Shown here: positions 27,288 through 35,834 of the stretch, piece by piece
Layout: every line of letters begins with the position of its first letter
How positions within the stretch are numbered: the stretch's first letter is position 1
Assembly (NCBI RefSeq): GCF_023715705.1
Contig: NZ_JAMBOS010000009.1
Location: 1-64,000 of the forward strand
DNA length: 64,000 nt
Reading direction: 5' to 3'
DNA from: Halalkalibacter oceani
GTDB taxonomy: Bacteria > Bacillota > Bacilli > Bacillales > Bacillaceae_D
Notes under the pieces: generated by a model
The model's input: the letters and a program-made list of their open reading frames with translations, nothing else
The model's database searches: none
What the model was told of the DNA's origin: nothing
Made by a program: the position numbers and the translations under genes

Positions 27288-28190
27288 ATGTATTTGCTCG
27301 ATCGTGCGGTGCACCGTAATGGAGATTCGTTGCAATCTCGTTCTTATTTAATTGAAGATGGACAAGTTCGCTATGTGACGGGAAATTTCAAAAAGTGGAA
27401 GCGGATCAGAAGCGTATTGGAGGGGATTGCTCTTGAACCGGGGAGGGTAATGGCAGCAAACCGGCTGCTCGACGCTGCCAATTTTACAAGTTTCCGCGAG
27501 CAGCAGGCCGCCTTAATTGAAAAAGGCTGTACGACTGTCGTCGTTTTACCCGAAGCTGCTTATGAACGGCAGTTGGAAGCGACTTTGAAGCGTGCCAAGC
27601 ATGCGCTGGCGAGCAGTACGCTAGACTATGTGATCGGTCTTTCAATTCCCCTCACTCTTCTCCGTTCCTCTGTTTTACGCCGTTGTCAAAAAATGAAAAT
27701 TCCACTTCTCCAAATCAAGCTTACTTCATGCCGTCAGCTGCAGGAATTGCCGTGGAGTCATCTTGCCCAAACGTTAATGAGCTATCCGATCCTGCTAATT
27801 CCGTCTGTCGATGAACATGTTGCGGAGCAGCAAATGCTGCTGGACGTCTGGGAGCAATGCTGTGAACATTATCATCTTCACACTGCACCGCCTTTGCTTG
27901 AGGAAGCGCCATGGACAAAATCTCTGCTGCAAAAATCTGGCCTTTATCCGGAAAAGGGAGTTCTGCTCCATGGTAGCGACGCCGACTATTTGCTTTTTGC
28001 GCCGGAAGATCAAGGCGGAACGGTTGCAAGAAAAGACGGATTTGTTTATCATGATAACAATCCGAGCATCGTTGTCGTCAGAGGGCAGATTATAAAGGAA
28101 AATCAGACGACTGTCGGCAAGCCGGGCTACGGTCGTTATTTGCAAATCAAACGGCCGGGACGTTTTTTAGCGATAGAAGATGCAACATAA
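27288..28190 (+). CDS. Uncharacterised protein with amidohydrolase-like ends
   Basis: A 300-residue soluble protein I cannot assign. The N-terminus (YLIEDGQVRYV) looks like the first strands of an amidohydrolase beta-sandwich. The C-terminus, IVVVRGQIIKENQTTVGKPGYGRYL, is very like the end of dihydropyrimidinases and related cyclic amidohydrolases. The HxH metal motif and the later metal-binding histidines are not seen, so it is probably not a working metal hydrolase. AAGGGGAG precedes the ATG. B. subtilis has no gene here between aroE and ypiA. It lies beside, and divergent to, the candidate small RNA. Confidence 0.7.
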   Translation: MYLLDRAVHRNGDSLQSRSYLIEDGQVRYVTGNFKKWKRIRSVLEGIALEPGRVMAANRLLDAANFTSFREQQAALIEKGCTTVVVLPEAAYERQLEATLKRAKHALASSTLDYVIGLSIPLTLLRSSVLRRCQKMKIPLLQIKLTSCRQLQELPWSHLAQTLMSYPILLIPSVDEHVAEQQMLLDVWEQCCEHYHLHTAPPLLEEAPWTKSLLQKSGLYPEKGVLLHGSDADYLLFAPEDQGGTVARKDGFVYHDNNPSIVVVRGQIIKENQTTVGKPGYGRYLQIKRPGRFLAIEDAT

Positions 28191-28306
28191 TCCATTAAAG
28201 AAGGTAGTAGGGACGACCCATTTTACCGTGATAGAACAGGAAAACAGCAAAAGATGGCGAACCCATCTGTAAAGAGGAGAGTAGTACGAGAATAGGAGCA
28301 GATAAG

Positions 28307-29569
28307 ATGGAAGCGATGAAAGAGGTTTGGAAGCTGATTGAAGCAGGGGAAATTGAGCAGGGCTTACGCCAGCTTGCTGAGCTTGAGCGTGAAGCTGACC
28401 ATCAGACAAAATATGAAATTGCAGAAGTGTACCACGAGCTGGGTCATATCGAACAAGCGAAGGCAATAATTGAAGAACTGCTTCAGCTCTATCCTGATGA
28501 AGGCAGTTTGTACGCCCTGGCGGCTGAACTGCTGATTGATCTCGATGAAGAAGATGAAGCGATTGAAATGCTGCTTGAAATTGAAGAAGACGATGAAGCC
28601 TTTTTGCAGGCGCAGCTGCTGCTCGCTGATTTGTATCAGATGCAGGCGCTTGACGAAGTCGCTGAGCAAAAGCTGCTGCTGGCGGCAAAAAAGGCTCCGG
28701 ATGAACCGATTATCTCTTATGCGCTTGGGGAATTGTATATAGAGCGTGGCGACTATCAGAAAAGCATCCCTTATTTTAAAAAGGCCGTCCACTCGGCCGA
28801 TCCGATTCCCGATTCCAACATCGAGCTGAAGCTTGCCGAAGCCTACAGCGCCAGTGGTCAATTTGAAGACGCGCTTGCCTATTATCAAATCGGCGTAAAA
28901 AAGCGGCTTGATCCAAACGGCTTATTCGGCTATGGCTTTACCGCCTTTCAGCTCGGTGATATGGTCGTCGCTATCGAGCAGCTGGAAGCGCTGAAAGCGC
29001 TCGACCCTGACTTTTCAAGTGTGTATCCATTGCTGGCCAAGGCTTATGAAGCCGAGGGCCGGCTTGATGAGGCACAGGAGACACTTGAAGCCGGATTTAA
29101 AATAGATGAACATAACGACCAATTGTATCTTCATGCCGGCAAGCTTTGCTTTAAACGGCAGCAGCCTGCGGATGGCGAGCATTTTTTACGGCAGGCAATT
29201 GCCTTGAACCCGGGGAACATTGAAGCAGTCCAGACGTTAGCCGCTTATTTAAGGCATAGTGAGCAATTTGATGAGCTGCTGGAGCTGGTGTCGCATATCC
29301 GTTCGTTTGGCGAAGAGGATGCGATGTTTACCTGGTATGAAGCAACGGCGCTGCGGGAACTCGAGCAGTACGAAGAGGCTGCCGGGCGCTATGCGGAGAT
29401 TGAAGGATTTTATCAGGAAGATCCCGACTTTCTTGAAGAGTACGCCGCCTTTTTGCTTGAGGACGGGAAGCGGCCTGAGGCGAAAGCTTATTACAAAAAG
29501 CTGCTGCAAATACAGCCTGAAAGAAGCGATATTGAAGAGCTGCTTGCAGATTTAGAATCCGATTCGTAA
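28307..29569 (+). CDS. ypiA: TPR-repeat protein YpiA
   Basis: Acidic, leucine-rich protein of 420 residues made almost wholly of tetratricopeptide-like helix pairs (for example ELGHIEQAKAIIEELLQLYP and LAEAYSASGQFEDALAYYQI). Such arrays bind other proteins. It corresponds in size and place to B. subtilis YpiA (423), whose exact role is unknown. ATAGGAGCAG precedes the ATG. ypiB and ypiF follow and may be cotranscribed. Confidence 0.9.
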   Translation: MEAMKEVWKLIEAGEIEQGLRQLAELEREADHQTKYEIAEVYHELGHIEQAKAIIEELLQLYPDEGSLYALAAELLIDLDEEDEAIEMLLEIEEDDEAFLQAQLLLADLYQMQALDEVAEQKLLLAAKKAPDEPIISYALGELYIERGDYQKSIPYFKKAVHSADPIPDSNIELKLAEAYSASGQFEDALAYYQIGVKKRLDPNGLFGYGFTAFQLGDMVVAIEQLEALKALDPDFSSVYPLLAKAYEAEGRLDEAQETLEAGFKIDEHNDQLYLHAGKLCFKRQQPADGEHFLRQAIALNPGNIEAVQTLAAYLRHSEQFDELLELVSHIRSFGEEDAMFTWYEATALRELEQYEEAAGRYAEIEGFYQEDPDFLEEYAAFLLEDGKRPEAKAYYKKLLQIQPERSDIEELLADLESDS

Positions 29570-29660
29570 AAACGGAAAGGATTTCACCTTCTGTTGGCGA
29601 ATAGGAACAGTATACATGTCTTCGACAGGCATTTGCTAGAAGAATAAGGAGGGATAAAGG

Positions 29661-30203
29661 ATGGACAGTATCGTTTCCGTTGTGGAAAAAAAGGAGTTTT
29701 TACGGGGATTCCTACAGCAATTTGAATTGAAACGTCGAGAGTGTGCGTGGTTGCTTAATTATTTAATGAGCGACGACCAGATTATGGAACGCGTGCACTT
29801 TGTGGAAAAAGCTGCCCATACACCAAAGGCCCTGATTATTTCTACAAAAGGAGTTGACACGATTCCTTTTTCTTTTCATAAGCAGAAGCATATTACGACA
29901 GACGCGGAAAAAGCTTTTCACGATATTCGTTTAAATCAGACTGAGGATATTTACATTGAGCTTCATTTTAGCGGTGCGAAGCAATACCCTCCTTTTTTAT
30001 CTGTCTTAGAGGATAATCCTTATGTTCCGGAGAACCTTGAGCTGGCAGAAGCGTTTCAGCACGAGGCGGAGAAGCTGCTTGAACGCTCGATACGAAGCTT
30101 TAAGCGCAAGCAGTTATTACAGGCGATCGACGAAGCCTTGGATAAAGGGGATGAAAGCGGGTTCCACCGCCTTGTGCAAGAGCTGGAGCAGTATCAAAAG
30201 TAA
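29661..30203 (+). CDS. ypiB: YpiB/ReoY family protein (UPF0302)
   Basis: The 180-residue protein matches UPF0302 (FLRGFLQQFELKRRECAWLLNYLMSDD, and the IHYPPFLSVLEDNPYVPENLELAEAF-like region). The Listeria homologue ReoY promotes ClpCP-dependent degradation of MurA, so it tunes entry into peptidoglycan synthesis. AAGGAGGGATAAAGG precedes the ATG. No membrane segment. The assignment of family is firm; the role here is inferred from the homologue. Confidence 0.93.
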   Translation: MDSIVSVVEKKEFLRGFLQQFELKRRECAWLLNYLMSDDQIMERVHFVEKAAHTPKALIISTKGVDTIPFSFHKQKHITTDAEKAFHDIRLNQTEDIYIELHFSGAKQYPPFLSVLEDNPYVPENLELAEAFQHEAEKLLERSIRSFKRKQLLQAIDEALDKGDESGFHRLVQELEQYQK

Positions 30204-30272
30204 TGGGGCGACAGGCTGTTGTCTGTCCTCCATTACGTTTACAACAGGAATTGCAGGGAAGGAACGATTGTG

Positions 30273-30734
30273 ATGAAATGGCAGACAAAAGAAATGGATA
30301 CATATTTGCAGGCGAAGGAGTATGTGGATACAGCCCTTATTCCGCTTGTGCCGATTTCCTGGAAGGATGAAGTGAAGTCAACAGTCGCGATGGGAGAATT
30401 TATTTCGATGATTGCCCATGAAGTCGAACGTCAGTTTCACGGAAGAGTGGTGCATTTTCCTTCCTTTACTTATTTGAAAGCTGAGGAAATGACAGCGCGC
30501 CTTGAGCGGCTTGGAAGCTGGATCACGGAATTAAAAGCGGGGGGCGTCGCGCATTTTATTTTCTTAACATCGGACGGAGAATGGAAGACGAATGAAAGCG
30601 AAATGGAAGGGCTGCTCACATGGCTGCCGACGATTCCATTGGAGCATCTTGAGGAAAGCTACAAAAGAGAAATCATCGCCGATCAGCTGAAGCAGCTGAT
30701 TCCGATTTTGACAAAAAAATGGCAGGAAAGCTAG
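30273..30734 (+). CDS. ypiF: YpiF family protein (DUF2487)
   Basis: Soluble protein of 153 residues beginning MKWQTKEMDTYLQAKEYVDTALIPLVP, close to B. subtilis YpiF, which precedes qcrA in many Bacilli. Function unknown. ATG 30273 is preferred (AAGGAA upstream); GTG 30270 is the alternative. The stop codon sits in the centre of a palindromic terminator shared with the convergent small gene. Confidence 0.88.
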   Translation: MKWQTKEMDTYLQAKEYVDTALIPLVPISWKDEVKSTVAMGEFISMIAHEVERQFHGRVVHFPSFTYLKAEEMTARLERLGSWITELKAGGVAHFIFLTSDGEWKTNESEMEGLLTWLPTIPLEHLEESYKREIIADQLKQLIPILTKKWQES

Positions 30735-30748
30735 CTTTCCTGCTTTTT
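30722..30748. terminator. Bidirectional terminator holding two stop codons
   Basis: GCAGGAAAGC (30722-30731) and GCTTTCCTGC (30734-30743) around TA, with TTTTT on the right and seven A residues on the left. The central CTAG supplies the TAG stop of ypiF on one strand and of the convergent small gene on the other. Confidence 0.9.
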
Positions 30749-30910
30749 GTTCTGTCTGATGATTCTTAATCCGATAAAAACATTCAACCCAGCCAGAAGT
30801 AAAAATAAGAGAAAGAACATTTCTCCATAGGCGACGACGGCTCCAATCAGCCAAAGCATCGCCATAATGAAATAAACAAAGCTGATCAGCGGAATTTTTT
30901 GCGACTTCAA
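30731..30910 (-). CDS. Small two-helix membrane protein
   Basis: 59 residues starting with TTG after AGGAGGGATCGG on the minus strand. Two hydrophobic helices (ISFVYFIMAMLWLIGAVVAY and MFFLLFLLLAGLNVFIGLRI) are followed by a basic tail RQNKKQES. It is reminiscent of the YdiK/DUF4305 small membrane proteins, but I cannot assign it. An extended -10, TGCTATAGT, lies upstream (30932-30940 on the plus strand). Strong ribosome site, promoter and shared terminator make it a real gene. Confidence 0.75.
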   Translation of the reverse strand: MKSQKIPLISFVYFIMAMLWLIGAVVAYGEMFFLLFLLLAGLNVFIGLRIIRQNKKQES

Positions 30911-30931
30911 TCCGATCCCTCCTCAAGCGCT

Positions 30932-30940
30932 ACTATAGCA
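30932..30940 (-). promoter_or_regulatory. Extended -10 promoter of the small membrane gene; notes on 30911-31252
   Basis: Minus-strand TGCTATAGT, 22 bases before the TTG start. The rest of this 340-base gap holds no gene. It contains TATAAT at 31190-31195, the likely -10 of qcrA, and TGCCGAA at 31118-31124, which matches the Spo0A box TGNCGAA. Spo0A and AbrB are known to act on the B. subtilis qcr operon. Confidence 0.45.
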
Positions 30941-31252
30941 GAGTTTATTCGAATGGGGAAGGGAGGCGTCAGAAATGCCGTTCTGCTAAAGTGAGCTGCG
31001 TATTTTTAGCGTCTCAGCGTTTTTTGCCCAGCATCCTTTTAAAGAAGATTTGTTAAAAAAGTGAAAAGTGAGGAAGGATAGAAAAGCCGGGGTTTGTTTG
31101 AACCTTTGTTGAAAATATGCCGAATTTGTGCCAATTCATGTATTATCTTGCACATTAAGTTCGGATGTATTATCATGGGTATGTCCTAGTATAATTGTGT
31201 TTATTATGTGCCCTGAATTGGGTTTACCTTATTGTGTAAGGGGGGAAAATGA

Positions 31253-31750
31253 GTGAGCGAAAAAGATCACAAAGTATCAAGACGTCAATTTTTAACGTAC
31301 ACATTAACGGGTGTTGGCGGTTTTATGGCGGCGGGAATGATTATGCCGATGGCCCGGTTTGCACTTGATCCTGCTTTGAAAGCGGGAGCGGAGTCGGATA
31401 GTGTATATGTATGTGAAGTGTCGGAGCTGACAGAAGAACCGCAAAAGTTCCCGATAGTGTTTAACCAGGTTGATGCTTGGTACGAATCGGAAGTTTCCCG
31501 GGATGCGTACATCTATTTGGATGGGGATGAGATAGTTGCCCTCTCACCGGTATGTACTCATTTAGGCTGTACTGTGACATACGGTCATAACGATAAGCCG
31601 GACGGATTCCGCTGTCCGTGCCATTTTGGGCTGTTTGAGAAAGACGGTACGAATGTGCCTGGTACACCGCCGCAGCGTCCTTTGGATGTCTACGAAGTGA
31701 CGGTGGAAGACGGAAAAGTTTACTTAGGTCAAATTAATCAGCGAACATAA
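31253..31750 (+). CDS. qcrA: Menaquinol-cytochrome c reductase, Rieske iron-sulfur subunit
   Basis: Membrane-anchored [2Fe-2S] subunit of the bc complex that takes electrons from menaquinol. The 165 residues carry an N-terminal SRRQFLTYTLTGVGG twin-arginine-like anchor and the Rieske cluster motifs CTHLGC and CPCHFG. GTG 31253 follows GGGGGGAAAA; an ATG four bases earlier is out of frame. It heads the qcrABC operon. Confidence 0.96.
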   Translation: MSEKDHKVSRRQFLTYTLTGVGGFMAAGMIMPMARFALDPALKAGAESDSVYVCEVSELTEEPQKFPIVFNQVDAWYESEVSRDAYIYLDGDEIVALSPVCTHLGCTVTYGHNDKPDGFRCPCHFGLFEKDGTNVPGTPPQRPLDVYEVTVEDGKVYLGQINQRT

Positions 31751-31765
31751 GGAGGGGCGTAATCG

Positions 31766-32437
31766 ATGCTTCAAAAAATTTACGACTATGTTGATGAGCG
31801 TCTAGATATTACGCCTATGTGGCGCGATATTGCTGACCATGAAGTTCCTGAGCACGTTAACCCTGCTCATCATTTTTCGGCGTTTGTTTACTGTTTCGGG
31901 GGGTTAACCTTCTTTGTCACAGTGATTCAAATTCTGTCCGGGATGTTCTTGACGATGTACTATGTGCCGGATATTATTAACGCTTATCAATCAGTAGCAT
32001 ACTTACAACAGGAAGTTGCCTATGGGGTCATCGTTCGTGGGATGCACCACTGGGGAGCTAGTTTAGTTATTGTCATGATGTTTTTACACACATTGCGTGT
32101 TTTCTTTACGGGTTCGTATAAGAAGCCACGTGAATTAAACTGGGTAGTCGGTGTCCTTATTTTCTTCGTTATGCTCGGTTTAGGATTTACAGGTTACCTG
32201 CTGCCATGGGATATGAAAGCGTATTTTGCGACTGTAGTAGGCCTTCAAATTGCTGAAAGTGTACCGATTATCGGTGGCTTCGCCAAAACATTACTCGCTG
32301 GGGGAGAAGTCATTGGAGCGTCGACGCTTGCGCGTTTCTTTGCGATTCACGTATTCTTCTTACCGGCTGCATTGCTAGGTCTTTTAGCGGCTCACTTCTA
32401 CATGATCCGTAAGCAAGGTATTTCCGGACCGTTGTAA
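31766..32437 (+). CDS. qcrB: Menaquinol-cytochrome c reductase, cytochrome b subunit
   Basis: Four-helix b6-type cytochrome b of 223 residues. Two haem-ligating His pairs are expected in the helices around GMHHWGASLVIVMMFLHTLRV and LARFFAIHVFFLPAALLGLLAAHF. Cys43 (FVYCFGG) matches the residue that covalently holds the extra haem in B. subtilis QcrB and b6f. AAGGAGGGG precedes the ATG. The split b / subunit IV organisation is typical of Bacillus. Confidence 0.97.
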   Translation: MLQKIYDYVDERLDITPMWRDIADHEVPEHVNPAHHFSAFVYCFGGLTFFVTVIQILSGMFLTMYYVPDIINAYQSVAYLQQEVAYGVIVRGMHHWGASLVIVMMFLHTLRVFFTGSYKKPRELNWVVGVLIFFVMLGLGFTGYLLPWDMKAYFATVVGLQIAESVPIIGGFAKTLLAGGEVIGASTLARFFAIHVFFLPAALLGLLAAHFYMIRKQGISGPL

Positions 32438-32509
32438 GAGTCGGACAAATACACGGCTTGACAAGATAAGCCTGTTGACTAATAGAAAAGTTGAAAAGGA
32501 GGGAACGAG

Positions 32510-33289
32510 ATGGAACGTGGTAAAGGAATGAAGTTTGTCGGTGACTCTCGTGTCAAGGCAAACAATCGCAAAGCGAATATTCCAAAAGACTACTCCGAAT
32601 ATCCAGGAAAAACAGAAGCGTTCTGGCCGAACTTCCTCTTGAAAGAGTGGATGGTTGGAGCTGTATTCCTAATGGGATACCTTCTTTTAACGGTTGCGCA
32701 TCCAGCCCCGCTCGAGCGTATGGCGGATCCGACAGACTCTGGATATATTCCATTACCGGACTGGTACTTCTTATTTTTGTATCAGCTACTTAAATATCAA
32801 TATGCTTCTGGTGACTACAATGTCATCGGAACAGTTGTTATCCCAGGGCTTGCATTTGGAGCGTTATTGCTGGCGCCATGGCTCGATACTGGGAAAGAGC
32901 GCCGTCCATTAAAGCGTCCGATCGCATCTGGAATGATGATGCTTGCTTTAATTGCGACGATTTACTTAACTTGGGAATCTGTCGATCAGCATGACTGGGA
33001 AGCTGCCGCTGAACAAGGGGCAATCCAGGAGGAAGCTGATATTAATATGGAAGCGCAAGGCTATGAAATATACACTTCGCAGGAATCATGTATCGGCTGT
33101 CACGGCGATACAATGGCCGGTGGAGCAGGTGGTCCGAGCTTACTAGAGACGGAAAAAACACCTGAAGAGGTTATGGACACGATCGTTAACGGTCAAGGTG
33201 CGATGCCAGGAGGTTTATTCGAAGGTTCTGAAGAAGAGCTTCAAATCCTTGCTGAATATATCGCTGCGCACGGTCAGCCTGAAGAATAA
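32510..33289 (+). CDS. qcrC: Menaquinol-cytochrome c reductase, subunit IV-cytochrome c fusion
   Basis: The first part (about residues 40-155) resembles subunit IV of the b6f complex with three helices (FLLKEWMVGAVFLMGYLLLT, DWYFLFLYQLLKY, MMMLALIATIYLTW). The last 80 residues are a cytochrome c domain with CIGCH and the Met ligand region GQGAMPGGLF. The 259 residues match B. subtilis QcrC (255). AAAAGGAGGGA precedes the ATG. It completes the complex that passes electrons toward cytochrome c. Confidence 0.97.
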   Translation: MERGKGMKFVGDSRVKANNRKANIPKDYSEYPGKTEAFWPNFLLKEWMVGAVFLMGYLLLTVAHPAPLERMADPTDSGYIPLPDWYFLFLYQLLKYQYASGDYNVIGTVVIPGLAFGALLLAPWLDTGKERRPLKRPIASGMMMLALIATIYLTWESVDQHDWEAAAEQGAIQEEADINMEAQGYEIYTSQESCIGCHGDTMAGGAGGPSLLETEKTPEEVMDTIVNGQGAMPGGLFEGSEEELQILAEYIAAHGQPEE

Positions 33290-33305
33290 AAGCACCTGAA
33301 AAGAC

Positions 33306-33353
33306 GGGATGTTTTAAAAGGTTTGAAAGTCGCCTTTTGAGACATCCCCTTTT
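33306..33353 (+). terminator. Terminator after qcrC
   Basis: GGGATGTTTTAAAAGG (33306-33321) pairs with CCTTTTGAGACATCCC (33333-33348) with one wobble, followed by CTTTTC. Confidence 0.85.
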
Positions 33354-33401
33354 CTGTCGCTACCAGATAAACTCTATAAAGAAAAAAGGTAGGATCGAAC
33401 A

Positions 33402-34004
33402 ATGCTACATGCTCTTTTGCGCTTATTTGGAAAGAAACCGATGCTGATCATGCTGCTCTTGATCAACATTCCCGGAACGATTTACGGCTATATGTGGTAC
33501 AGCTCGCAACTCGCCCGTACACCGGATATTTTTCTCCCGTTTGTGCCGGACAGCCCGACAGCAAGCCTCTTTTTTGTCTTTGTCCTGATCGCTTTTTTGC
33601 TCGGACGCAATTGGCCGCTTATTGAAGCGCTTGCAGCGGTCACGCTAATTAAATACGGCATTTGGGCTGTGGCGATGAACCTCGCTGCCGGTTATGTCGG
33701 TGATCCATTGAATTGGCGCCATTATATGCTGATTTTTTCTCATGCCGGGATGGCGTTGCAGGCTGTGTTATACGCCCCTTATTACCGGATCAAGCCTTGG
33801 CATCTTGCTATAGTCGCTGTCTGGACATTGCATAATGACATTATTGATTATGTGTTCATGATGCATCCGACTGTGTCATACGGACTGATGCCGTATATCA
33901 CGCAGATTGGCTATTTTACATTTTGGCTCAGTATTTTCTCGCTTCTAACTGTTTACGCTTTAGCGGTTCGCAAACAAGCCCTTCGTCTTGAAATTGAGCG
34001 CTAG
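33402..34004 (+). CDS. ypjA: DUF1405 family membrane protein YpjA
   Basis: A 200-residue integral membrane protein with about six helices, opening MLHALLRLFGKKPMLIMLLL. It matches DUF1405, represented by B. subtilis YpjA directly after qcrC. Function unknown. AAGGTAGGATC precedes the ATG. The conserved place beside the bc complex hints at a link to respiration or sporulation, but nothing in the sequence proves this. Confidence 0.9.
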   Translation: MLHALLRLFGKKPMLIMLLLINIPGTIYGYMWYSSQLARTPDIFLPFVPDSPTASLFFVFVLIAFLLGRNWPLIEALAAVTLIKYGIWAVAMNLAAGYVGDPLNWRHYMLIFSHAGMALQAVLYAPYYRIKPWHLAIVAVWTLHNDIIDYVFMMHPTVSYGLMPYITQIGYFTFWLSIFSLLTVYALAVRKQALRLEIER

Positions 34005-34079
34005 GTCGCAATTTCGCCTTTTCTTGGTCTACTCTTGTCCCATCGTACATAGGATGAGAGTAGAAAAAAGGGGGGACGG

Positions 34080-34871
34080 ATGATGCGTCAACTAGTGCTT
34101 ATTTTTTTAGCTGTTTGTTTGCTGATTAGTCCAGTGCATGCCGAGACGGATGAGGAGTCATCTCTACATAGATGGAAGGAATTAAATCATACATCGGACC
34201 AGGTTCTGCAGCTGGTCAAAGCGGAAAAGTACGAGGAAGCAAAGCAATTGCTGGATTATTTTTCACGCAACTTTTTAGAGGTTGATTTCCAGGCAGAAGG
34301 GATCACGATGAGCGCGTTACGCACCGTAACATTGACGTTTGAAAAAGCGGAGGAAGCGGTGACGGCAGCTGATTTACCGGTTGAAGAACGGATTCATGCC
34401 ATCACCTCGTTCCGTTTAGCGGTTGACGCATTGACGAGCGAACACCATCCGCTCTGGCTGCAAACGGAACAAGCGGTGATGCAGGCGTTGACGAAAATGC
34501 GGGAGACGGTTGTCGCCCGCGACCAGCAGGCTTATCAGCATCGCCTTAATGAGTTTCTCCGTCATTATCAAATGATCCGTCCAGCACTGTTCATTCATTT
34601 GGAGCCCCCGCTTTTGCAGCGGATTGAATCGCAAATCACCTTTCTCGAAAAACGAAGAACGGAGCCGTTGGAGCCTGACGCGCTAACTGCGCATTTGACG
34701 ATGATGGAAGAGGAATGGCAGAAGCTCTATCAGCAGGTGAAGGAAGACAGTGCCGACCCGTCTCTATGGTGGGTGATGTTTACCATTGGTGGAATGATTG
34801 TGCTTTCACTCTCTTATGTCGGCTGGAAAAAGTACCGCGCTGAAAAAAGCAAAGTGAGAATGAAGGAATAA
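34080..34871 (+). CDS. ypjB: Sporulation protein YpjB
   Basis: Exported, membrane-anchored protein of 263 residues: a signal peptide ending near SPVHA, a helical extracytoplasmic domain, and one C-terminal helix (WWVMFTIGGMIVLSLSYVGW) followed by a basic tail. It corresponds to YpjB, a sigma-E-controlled protein of unknown role in B. subtilis. GGGGGGACGG precedes tandem ATG codons at 34080 and 34083; either could be used. Confidence 0.85.
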   Translation: MMRQLVLIFLAVCLLISPVHAETDEESSLHRWKELNHTSDQVLQLVKAEKYEEAKQLLDYFSRNFLEVDFQAEGITMSALRTVTLTFEKAEEAVTAADLPVEERIHAITSFRLAVDALTSEHHPLWLQTEQAVMQALTKMRETVVARDQQAYQHRLNEFLRHYQMIRPALFIHLEPPLLQRIESQITFLEKRRTEPLEPDALTAHLTMMEEEWQKLYQQVKEDSADPSLWWVMFTIGGMIVLSLSYVGWKKYRAEKSKVRMKE

Positions 34872-34991
34872 TGTGTCGGAATTGTGAAAACGCTTGTGCG
34901 GCAAGGAATTGAGGGGTGTTTTGTTTGACTTTCAACATAGCTGACTTTAGAATAATAATTAAATAATAGACTACAGAGGTGACTGCAAAAT

Positions 34992-35669
34992 ATGGGTTTT
35001 TTGATTTACTTCATTCTGCTTCTGATCATTCCAATTTGGGCTCAAATGAAGGTGAAGAGCGCCTATCGCAAGTATTCGCAAGTCCCGGCATCTTCTGGAA
35101 TGACCGGAGCACAGGTTGCTCGAAAAATCCTCGATGACAACGGACTGTTTAATGTGAGAATTGAGGAAGTACGCGGGCAATTAACCGATCACTACGATCC
35201 GCGTTCAAAGGTCGTGCGTTTATCGAGTGACAATTACCACGGCACGTCTGTCGCCGGTGCGGCTGTCGCTGCCCATGAAGTCGGCCATGCGATGCAGGAC
35301 GCCGAAGATTACGCGTTTCTTCGCTTCCGTCACGCGCTCGTCCCGGTAGCCGGTTTTGGTTCCAATGCTTCGTTCTTTTTAATTCTTGCAGGGATTCTAT
35401 TTCAGGCTTCCGGACTTCTTCTGCTCGGGATTGTCGCGATGGCGGCAGCGGTGCTTTTTCAAGTTGTCACCCTTCCTGTCGAGTTTAACGCGAGCAACCG
35501 CGCGATGGAGCAAATCGTCTCAGTTGGCGTAATCCGCAATGATGAAGAGCGGGAAACGCGAAAAGTGCTGAATGCGGCTGCGCTCACATATGTAGCCGGC
35601 GCGCTCGTCGCCTTGATGGAGCTTATCCGTTTTATCCTGATGTATGTCGGGATGAACAACGACGACTAA
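34992..35669 (+). CDS. YugP-type zinc metallopeptidase
   Basis: Membrane-embedded metalloprotease of 225 residues. The zinc site HEVGH is in AAVAAHEVGHAMQDAEDYAFL, with LPVEFNASNRA downstream as in YugP (Zn_peptidase_2). About four hydrophobic segments flank it. In B. subtilis yugP lies elsewhere, so it is an insertion between ypjB and ypjC relative to that genome. ACAGAGGTGA precedes the ATG. Substrate unknown. Confidence 0.92.
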   Translation: MGFLIYFILLLIIPIWAQMKVKSAYRKYSQVPASSGMTGAQVARKILDDNGLFNVRIEEVRGQLTDHYDPRSKVVRLSSDNYHGTSVAGAAVAAHEVGHAMQDAEDYAFLRFRHALVPVAGFGSNASFFLILAGILFQASGLLLLGIVAMAAAVLFQVVTLPVEFNASNRAMEQIVSVGVIRNDEERETRKVLNAAALTYVAGALVALMELIRFILMYVGMNNDD

Positions 35670-35731
35670 GCCGAAAGAAAATAAGCCGTTTGTTTGCGGC
35701 TGGAGGCTGGGACTGAAGTCGAAGTGGAGAG

Positions 35732-35775
35732 GCTTAGGCAAAAGGGAAAAGCACCCTTTTGTCTAAGCTTTTTTT
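35732..35775 (+). terminator. Terminator after the YugP-type gene
   Basis: GCTTAGGCAAAAGGG (35732-35746) pairs with CCCTTTTGTCTAAGC (35754-35768) with a G-U pair, then seven T residues. Confidence 0.88.
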
Positions 35776-35790
35776 ATGGAGCTGTTTTAG

Positions 35791-35834
35791 GGGAGGTGTA
35801 AAAAGGAAATGCAACCTTTTTGCACCTCCCTTTT
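35791..35834. terminator. Second hairpin between convergent genes
   Basis: GGGAGGTGTAAAAAGG (35791-35806) pairs with CCTTTTTGCACCTCCC (35815-35830), then TTTT on the plus strand. It sits at the stop of the minus-strand YitT gene, but lacks a T-run on that strand, so it may be a back-up plus-strand terminator or an RNA-stabilising 3' hairpin. Confidence 0.55.
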
